From positions 1-34,947 of the IMG/VR virus record IMGVR_UViG_3300037827_000247: a stretch of DNA of 34,947 bases; one strand, given 5' to 3'. Both the position numbers and the translations under genes were made by a program. The DNA is from a virus. Below the pieces are notes generated by a model. It searched no databases. It was not told the DNA's origin and saw nothing but the letters and a program-made list of their open reading frames with translations. Shown piece by piece: positions 31,059-34,947 of the stretch (positions are counted from its first letter, which is position 1; the number at the start of each line of letters is the position of its first letter).

Positions 31059-31346
31059 ATGACCAACTATCAACCGCAAATTGATGCGCTATTTGAGCGT
31101 CTGCAAACTCTTGAGCAAGGCATTCAAACTACTGCGCATGGCTATCGTTGGAAATTCTGCCCTGAAGACGTAATTGATCGTTTGAATAAGCTTGAGAACA
31201 TGGTATTTCATAAGGCAGCGCCGCCCACATTAGCCGTTAGAAAAATGAATCTAAACGATAAGATTCGCAATCTAAAGGCTCAGATTGAATTGCTATACGA
31301 AGAGATTGCTAACTGTGAGAAGCAATACAATGAAATTCACGAATAG
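31059..31346 (+). CDS. Coiled-coil protein, 95 aa
   Basis: The protein begins MTNYQPQIDALFERLQTLEQ and ends with a long helical segment (LNDKIRNLKAQIELLYEEIA). It is unrecognised, with no catalytic motifs. AAGGATTAAC precedes the start. Its last codons overlap the next gene by 17 bases. Confidence 0.6.
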   Translation: MTNYQPQIDALFERLQTLEQGIQTTAHGYRWKFCPEDVIDRLNKLENMVFHKAAPPTLAVRKMNLNDKIRNLKAQIELLYEEIANCEKQYNEIHE

Positions 31347-31593
31347 CTTATACAGAAAGTCACCATTGGAACGAGAGATTGTGAAAATGATCTTTAAATT
31401 CTTAGAGCGCAAGCCTAATTCGGATCAATGGTGGCATTATAAAGGAGAGTTTAACTATGACGGCAAAGACTACGTGCTAGAGGTTGATGCGCGTATGGAT
31501 AATCAGATGTTAACGTATCGTAATATGTTCATTGAATTTAAACAGGTCACAATTGATCTGGATGAAATGGCAGCGAGAGGACTATTAAATTAA
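31330..31593 (+). CDS. Hypothetical protein, 87 aa
   Basis: The protein begins MKFTNSLYRKSPLEREIVKM, with a short helical start and a beta-rich centre (WHYKGEFNYDGKDYVLEVDA). GAGAAG upstream of 31330 supports this start over a longer one at 31285, which would overlap the previous gene more. It is not recognised. Confidence 0.6.
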   Translation: MKFTNSLYRKSPLEREIVKMIFKFLERKPNSDQWWHYKGEFNYDGKDYVLEVDARMDNQMLTYRNMFIEFKQVTIDLDEMAARGLLN

Positions 31594-31605
31594 AAGGCGG
31601 AGACT

Positions 31606-31788
31606 ATGGACGTGACAATTGAAATTAAAGATCATTATACAGAGTCTAAGGTTGAATTAGAAAATATAGAGCAGGATGATGAATATATTCTAATAACGCT
31701 AACATTTCATAATCAGGATATTTTTATGACTGCTAAAGTTTCAATCGAAGAATTAAAACACGCTATCCGTAAACTATCAGCGAGATAG
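31606..31788 (+). CDS. Hypothetical protein, 60 aa
   Basis: The protein begins MDVTIEIKDHYTESKVELEN. It alternates short strands with a C-terminal helix (EELKHAIRKLSAR). AAGGCGGAG gives a good ribosome site. The function is unknown. Small acidic beta proteins of this sort are common in the accessory late region of phages. Confidence 0.6.
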   Translation: MDVTIEIKDHYTESKVELENIEQDDEYILITLTFHNQDIFMTAKVSIEELKHAIRKLSAR

Positions 31789-31790
31789 TT

Positions 31791-31964
31791 ATGAATGAGT
31801 CAGTAAGATGCGAAGTATGCGGATTAGAGATTAAAGGTTATTTAGGGCTTGATGTAGATTTTAAGCAACTAGATATAGATGAGCAAATATTTCCTGCGAT
31901 ATTGCATCCTAAGTGCTATCGGGAAATAAGCGAAAAAGCATGGGCTTATGATAATTTAGGATAA
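31791..31964 (+). CDS. Zinc-motif microprotein, 57 aa
   Basis: The ORF starts two bases after the previous stop and begins [20 protein letters not shown]. CxxC at 7-10 and HPKCY at 39-43 give the same 'CxxC ... H-x-K-C-Y' pattern as the leftward 52-aa gene at 28554, which suggests a zinc-stabilised fold of a shared family. The function is unknown. Confidence 0.65.
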   Translation: MNESVRCEVCGLEIKGYLGLDVDFKQLDIDEQIFPAILHPKCYREISEKAWAYDNLG

Positions 31965-31972
31965 GGAGATTT

Positions 31973-32122
31973 ATGCCATTAAAGAAAGGGAAGTCGAAAA
32001 AAGTAATTAGCGATAACATACGCGCTGAACGCAATGCGGGTAAGCCAGAAGCTCAGGCGGTAGCGATTGCATTATCTAAAGCAGGGAAGGCAAAGGGTAA
32101 AAAGAAAAGGAGTAAAAAATAA
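31973..32122 (+). CDS. Small basic phage protein, 49 aa
   Basis: The protein begins [20 protein letters not shown] and continues with [20 protein letters not shown], ending in a Lys/Arg-rich tail. This '[10 protein letters not shown]-x-I-S-x-N-I ... Q-A-V-A-I-A-L-x-x-A' form is a widespread small phage protein (DUF6496-type). Its role is unknown; nucleic-acid binding is plausible. AAGGAG upstream supports it. Confidence 0.8.
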   Translation: MPLKKGKSKKVISDNIRAERNAGKPEAQAVAIALSKAGKAKGKKKRSKK

Positions 32123-32301
32123 TGTTAGGAAGACAAGATAATATATGTTTGCCGACTTATGCAGATGAAGCCACTAAGTTAAAGTACCAAAGATGTATGT
32201 TTGCTGACATGAAGTTAGCAATAGATTATCTAAAAGAATTTAACGACAAGTTAAATCAATTACATCCCGATATTCTTTATAAAATTAAACAAATATTTTA
32301 A
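32122..32301 (+). CDS. Hypothetical protein, 59 aa
   Basis: The ATG shares a base with the previous stop (TAATG), so it is translationally coupled. The product begins [20 protein letters not shown] and is helical in its second half (MKLAIDYLKEFNDKLNQL). It is not recognised. Confidence 0.6.
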   Translation: MLGRQDNICLPTYADEATKLKYQRCMFADMKLAIDYLKEFNDKLNQLHPDILYKIKQIF

Positions 32302-32310
32302 GGATAAAAT

Positions 32311-32568
32311 ATGAAAACAATTAATTTCAGCGGTATGACATGCGATCAATTAGAAAAGATGTACAAGAAACTCGAATCATTCAAGCGTGAGTTCATCAAG
32401 CAATACAATACCGTATTATGCGTGATCAATGATGAAAAGGTGAATGAGAAGTTAGAACAGATTAATACCGAACTTGAAAACGCATTTAATGACGAGATAA
32501 AGAAAAGTAATGCTGCATGGACTAATCACATGAATAGAGTGCAGAGTATATTATGGAAGTCATTATGA
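32311..32568 (+). CDS. Coiled-coil protein, 85 aa
   Basis: The protein begins MKTINFSGMTCDQLEKMYKK. The rest is highly helical and charged, with two likely coiled-coil stretches. AAGGAT precedes the start. Its stop overlaps the next start by ATGA. The function is unknown. Confidence 0.6.
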   Translation: MKTINFSGMTCDQLEKMYKKLESFKREFIKQYNTVLCVINDEKVNEKLEQINTELENAFNDEIKKSNAAWTNHMNRVQSILWKSL

Positions 32569-32693
32569 TTGCTAGAATAGTATTAAAAAGTTTTTATAGT
32601 TTATTAGTTAAGATATTAATACTCATTTGCTTAATGGAAAGTGTTGTATTACTTAATGAGCTATTAGAATTAGTTCGTAGAATAATTGTATGA
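32565..32693 (+). CDS. Small single-pass membrane protein, 42 aa
   Basis: The ORF is coupled to both neighbours by ATGA overlaps at each end. It begins MIARIVLKSFYSLLVKILIL and continues ICLMESVVLLNELLELVRRI, an almost continuous hydrophobic helix flanked by positive charges. Size and shape would suit a small holin-like or accessory membrane protein, though nothing proves that. Confidence 0.6.
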   Translation: MIARIVLKSFYSLLVKILILICLMESVVLLNELLELVRRIIV

Positions 32694-32992
32694 AACAACA
32701 AGAACAGATAGTGCATAGTTATTACGGGTCATGGAAGATCGGCGAGAAAATTAAAACAGGAGTTCACTATCTCATGTTGGATGAACATATTAAGAAGACC
32801 GTAAACGCTGAGAAAGACAAGCTGGCAGTTGAGATTCAGACTATACTTAAAACCTATAGTGATAAGATCGCATCGATTGATAAACGTGTTTCAGAGTATT
32901 TTCAGTTCTTAGGACAATTGATCGAACTCAATAGCCTTAAGATGCCCATTAAAGGAAAAGGAAAGGCCAAGAAGAAGGAAGCCAAGAAATGA
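32690..32992 (+). CDS. Helical protein with Lys-rich tail, 100 aa
   Basis: The protein begins MKQQEQIVHSYYGSWKIGEK; the middle is helical and the tail is KGKGKAKKKEAKK. Both ends overlap neighbours by ATGA, so it is one of four consecutive tightly coupled genes leading to the exonuclease. The function is unknown. Confidence 0.6.
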   Translation: MKQQEQIVHSYYGSWKIGEKIKTGVHYLMLDEHIKKTVNAEKDKLAVEIQTILKTYSDKIASIDKRVSEYFQFLGQLIELNSLKMPIKGKGKAKKKEAKK

Positions 32993-33552
32993 ACGAAGAA
33001 ATACAGAACATTTTAATCATTGATACAGAGACCACAGGGCTTCATCCGGATAAAGGCGCAAAGTTAATCGAGATTGGTGCGCTGTTATACAATATCAAGC
33101 ATAAGAAAGTACTGCAAACCTTCTCAACATTTCTACCGTGTGAAGAAAATCCCGTCCAAGATATTAATAATATCGATCCAGCATGGACGCAGATTGTGAC
33201 GCCTATTGTGCCAGCCTTAGACTTTCTTGATAAGATGGCCTTTAATGCGGATTATCTAGTCGCCCATAATGCTCAATTCGACAAGAAGTTTATAGAACAT
33301 GCCTATCCTTTGGGCGACATCTTGCATTCTACATGGGTCTGTACCAAGAATGATTTTAAATGGCCTGTGACGCTGTATCGGAATCGGCTATCAGATATCT
33401 GCGAGGCCATGGGCGTACCTTACGTCAATGCGCATAGAGCGCTCAATGATTGCGCATTTATTGCTTCATGCTTTGATAAGATTCACGACCTTGAGCAACG
33501 ATTTGAAAGTGCAGCAAAATCAGCTATGATGTCGTCAAATAAATTTAGGTAA
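32989..33552 (+). CDS. DEDDh 3'-5' exonuclease
   Basis: The 187-aa protein has all exonuclease signatures of the DnaQ-like DEDDh family: ExoI IIDTETTG with Asp 12 and Glu 14, ExoII AHNAQFD with Asp 98, and ExoIII HRALND with His 149 and Asp 154. It would cut single-stranded DNA or RNA from the 3' end using two metal ions. Such phage enzymes act in proofreading, RNA turnover or degradation of host nucleic acid. No phage DNA polymerase is present, and the gene lies immediately upstream of the tRNA-like cluster, so a role in RNA 3'-end maturation is a plausible inference. Confidence 0.88.
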   Translation: MNEEIQNILIIDTETTGLHPDKGAKLIEIGALLYNIKHKKVLQTFSTFLPCEENPVQDINNIDPAWTQIVTPIVPALDFLDKMAFNADYLVAHNAQFDKKFIEHAYPLGDILHSTWVCTKNDFKWPVTLYRNRLSDICEAMGVPYVNAHRALNDCAFIASCFDKIHDLEQRFESAAKSAMMSSNKFR

Positions 33553-33561
33553 AGATTTATA

Positions 33562-33644
33562 GCAATCGTACCTCAGTTGGTTAGAGGAGGTGTTCAGCTT
33601 AAAACGCTAGCGCCAAGTCGTTGGTTCGAGTCCAACCGATTGCG
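33562..33644 (+). tRNA. tRNA-like gene 1 with expanded anticodon arm
   Basis: This 83-nt RNA has a 7-bp acceptor (GCAATCG/CGATTGC), D stem CCTC/GAGG with a 9-nt AGTTGGTTA loop, and a 5-bp T stem GTTGG/CCAAC with the canonical TTCGAGT loop. A 5-nt variable region AAGTC follows the anticodon stem GGTGT/GCGCC (33589-33593, 33610-33614; two wobbles). Between these strands are 16 bases rather than 7, forming a further AGC/GCT stem under a TTAAAAC loop. No CCA is encoded. The anticodon is ambiguous, so amino-acid identity is not assigned. It could be a tRNA, a degenerate tRNA or a decoy. Confidence 0.75.
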
Positions 33645-33653
33645 CTGATTTAT

Positions 33654-33730
33654 GGGAATCAGGTACAGTCAGCCTACACTCTGCAAAGAGTTCCAGTAGG
33701 TGGAAGCCATCGGCGAAGTGGTTGATTCCC
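33654..33730 (+). ncRNA. tRNA-like gene 2 (class II shape, non-canonical loops)
   Basis: The 77 nt are closed by a perfect 7-bp stem GGGAATC/GATTCCC. Inside are GTA/TAC (D-like), ACTC-TGCAAA-GAGT (anticodon-like, containing GCA), TCCA-GTAGG-TGGA (like a long variable arm) and GCCA/TGGT with a 9-nt loop (T-like). The T loop lacks TTCRA and the anticodon loop is six bases, so it is not a standard tRNA. It might be read as tRNA-Cys(GCA). A GATTTAT spacer precedes it, as for units 1 and 3. Confidence 0.5.
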
Positions 33731-33741
33731 TCTCGATTTAT

Positions 33742-33786
33742 GGCTATCCGAAAACTCTATGTAGACTTAGGGAAGATAGGCCACCA
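33742..33786 (+). ncRNA. tRNA-like unit 3, armless minimal form with CCA
   Basis: GGCTATC (33742-33748) pairs with GATAGGCC (33775-33782) with one bulge, enclosing CTCTA/TAGGG (33755-33759, 33768-33772) around an 8-base loop TGTAGACT. ACCA (33783-33786) follows the closing stem exactly where a discriminator plus CCA would be. D and T arms are missing. It is preceded by GATTTAT, like the two previous units. It could be a degenerate tRNA. Confidence 0.4.
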
Positions 33787-33819
33787 TATTGTTAAGCTCA
33801 ACAAAAAGGTAGTTATTAA

Positions 33820-33969
33820 ATGGATAATGAGCAAGCTGCTAGAGAGATAGTTAAGATACTTAAAAAGCCATTAATTGAATATATTGATTTAATCATAGAG
33901 CAAAGATGTGTGATTACTATCGCAAAAGTATTAGAAATAATGAAAGAAAAAAATAATAAAAAGGAATAA
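33820..33969 (+). CDS. Small helical protein, 49 aa
   Basis: The ORF begins MDNEQAAREIVKILKKPLIE and ends in a Lys/Asn-rich tail. It is helical and amphipathic, with no recognised family. AAGG precedes the start. It directly follows the tRNA-like cluster and a TTGTT/AACAA hairpin (33789-33804). Confidence 0.55.
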   Translation: MDNEQAAREIVKILKKPLIEYIDLIIEQRCVITIAKVLEIMKEKNNKKE

Positions 33970-33974
33970 TTAAA

Positions 33975-34184
33975 ATGCGGTCAATGACAGTTTTACTATT
34001 TTTCTTATCCATAGCTAGTTCATGCGCAATCTGCATCGTGATAGGCCATTGTATTTATATTTATACTGGAAGTTTAATTTACTCATGCATGTTTAATTTT
34101 TCATTTAGTTTTCTTTCAGGGTTAATTGTTAGCCAGTATGTGATTGATAGATTTGTACGGCCTATTTTCTCTTTAACAAGGTAG
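33975..34184 (+). CDS. Membrane protein with two transmembrane segments (holin candidate)
   Basis: The 69-aa protein has two hydrophobic segments (residues ~5-30 and ~33-56) with a short loop and a basic C-terminus (DRFVRPIFSLTR). This is the size and topology of class II holins. A holin role is inferred only, since no endolysin is next to it. AAGGA precedes the start. Confidence 0.6.
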   Translation: MRSMTVLLFFLSIASSCAICIVIGHCIYIYTGSLIYSCMFNFSFSFLSGLIVSQYVIDRFVRPIFSLTR

Positions 34185-34192
34185 ATGTAAAC

Positions 34193-34477
34193 ATGGTAGA
34201 TAAATCTATTACACTCACGGCTGGTGACTGGCAAATTGAGGGTAATGCCGAAGAGGGTATTACCAAAGTGATGCCTATGCCTCCGTTAGAGGGTAAAGGT
34301 TTAAACGCGGGTGAATATGATTTTATCATTGACAGTTTAATAGGTGAGTACGCAACGATTCATGGTGGAAAAAATTTAGTTATAAGAATCTCCTTGAACC
34401 GCAAAACGACATGGGAAGAAATACTAAAGGCTATACCGAAAGGTAGCTTGGTAAAAAGTTATAGAAGGGTAAGATAA
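34193..34477 (+). CDS. Hypothetical protein, 94 aa
   Basis: The protein begins MVDKSITLTAGDWQIEGNAE. The N-terminal half is beta-rich and acidic; the C-terminal half includes NRKTTWEEILKAIPKGSLVK. I do not recognise it. It is coupled to the next gene by close spacing (one base). Confidence 0.6.
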   Translation: MVDKSITLTAGDWQIEGNAEEGITKVMPMPPLEGKGLNAGEYDFIIDSLIGEYATIHGGKNLVIRISLNRKTTWEEILKAIPKGSLVKSYRRVR

Positions 34478-34478
34478 G

Positions 34479-34832
34479 ATGAGTATAGTTCACGATGATG
34501 ATTTGCCAGCGGGAATGAAAGAGCGTCAAAAGATAGCACACGAAATTGCGAAACAATCCTGTGAGCAAGTATGGAATATTGCAATTGATGCAGAACAAAA
34601 AATTGGTTTGCAAGTATCAGGTAACGAAGCTCTATCCTATATGGGAACAATTTTACAAGATTTTGCTGCTCGATGGATTATATTAATGGATGATATTAGA
34701 AGAGCCGACCATTCAATAGTTGAAAGAGAAGATTTAATTAAAAACGTAATAAATGGAATTTTGGCATCTATAGGGGCTTCCGCTACTTTTGAGAAAGAGG
34801 CTCCGCTACCATATGGTATAAAACGATTATGA
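34479..34832 (+). CDS. Hypothetical helical protein, 117 aa
   Basis: The protein begins MSIVHDDDLPAGMKERQKIA and is helical throughout, with no membrane segment. Its stop overlaps the next gene across the circular junction (ATGA at 34829), which confirms that the contig joins end to end in frame. The function is unknown. Confidence 0.65.
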   Translation: MSIVHDDDLPAGMKERQKIAHEIAKQSCEQVWNIAIDAEQKIGLQVSGNEALSYMGTILQDFAARWIILMDDIRRADHSIVEREDLIKNVINGILASIGASATFEKEAPLPYGIKRL

Positions 34833-34947
34833 AATTTAAAAAAAGAATAGCAATAAGACCAGCATATGATAAACGTGATTCTAATCCAAAGAAAAATTAT
34901 GGAATTCATGGATGTGATATGCTTTTTACATTAATTGGTGAAAAAGG
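34821..34947. repeat. Terminal direct repeat (right copy)
   Basis: This is an exact copy of bases 1-127. The start codon at 34829 begins a truncated second copy of the 146-aa gene at 9-449. On the circle that start overlaps the stop of the preceding 117-aa gene by four bases (ATGA). It should not be annotated as a separate gene. Confidence 0.95.

Noticed and set aside
33600-33740. Hammerhead-type ribozyme in the tRNA-like cluster
   Set aside because: The CTGANGA and GAAA core pair is not present in the right arrangement, so no ribozyme class is claimed.

Overview
The window looks like the complete genome of a small podovirus-like tailed phage, assembled as a circular contig. Its last 127 bases (34821-34947) are identical to its first 127, so the unique unit is about 34,820 bp and the two edges join. 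The morphology call rests on the virion block. It has a T7-type portal, a Bbp19-like protein, scaffold, capsid protein, gp11- and gp12-type tail tube proteins, a gp14/gp15/gp16-like set of internal (ejection) proteins, a T7-type tail fibre and a large terminase. Shine-Dalgarno sites and sigma70-like promoters point to a bacterial host, probably Gram-negative. The host genus cannot be read from the sequence. I see no integrase, DNA polymerase, RNA polymerase, primase or helicase, so host replication and transcription machinery is probably used.

The map has four transcriptional blocks. (1) A very long rightward block starts near 30,000, crosses the contig junction and ends near 22,300. It begins with a probable small terminase (30019-30480) and many small proteins, including one that resembles the Acb2/Tad1 nucleotide-sponge hairpin. 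It continues through a DEDD exonuclease and a cluster of three tRNA-like RNAs (33562-33786), and then the full virion module (2007-22300). (2) A leftward block (24864 to 22448) carries a RecA-like ATPase, a Gp157-type protein and an SSB-like protein, a typical recombination cassette. (3) A rightward block (25026-28527) carries a Cro-like regulator, a lambda O-like replication initiator with five 18-bp iterons inside the gene (probable origin), a VRR-NUC nuclease and small proteins. (4) A short leftward block (29893 to 28554) carries a J-domain protein and four microproteins. Divergent promoter regions lie at about 24,900-25,000 and 29,930-29,990. Terminators close the blocks at 22397-22435, 25726-25746 and 28546-28569.

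The early rightward genes would start replication at the internal iterons. The leftward recombination genes would act on the replicating DNA. The late block makes and fills the particle. The major capsid gene has its own highly structured 319-base leader with a promoter-like sequence and an intrinsic terminator. A free-standing endonuclease VII-type HNH gene is inserted antisense between the two tail tube genes.

The items most worth a second look are the tRNA-like cluster with abnormal arms, the capsid-gene leader that could yield a roughly 125-nt RNA, the Acb2/Tad1-like protein, the origin inside the initiator gene, the shared promoter motif of the leftward genes, and the absence of any recognisable endolysin.
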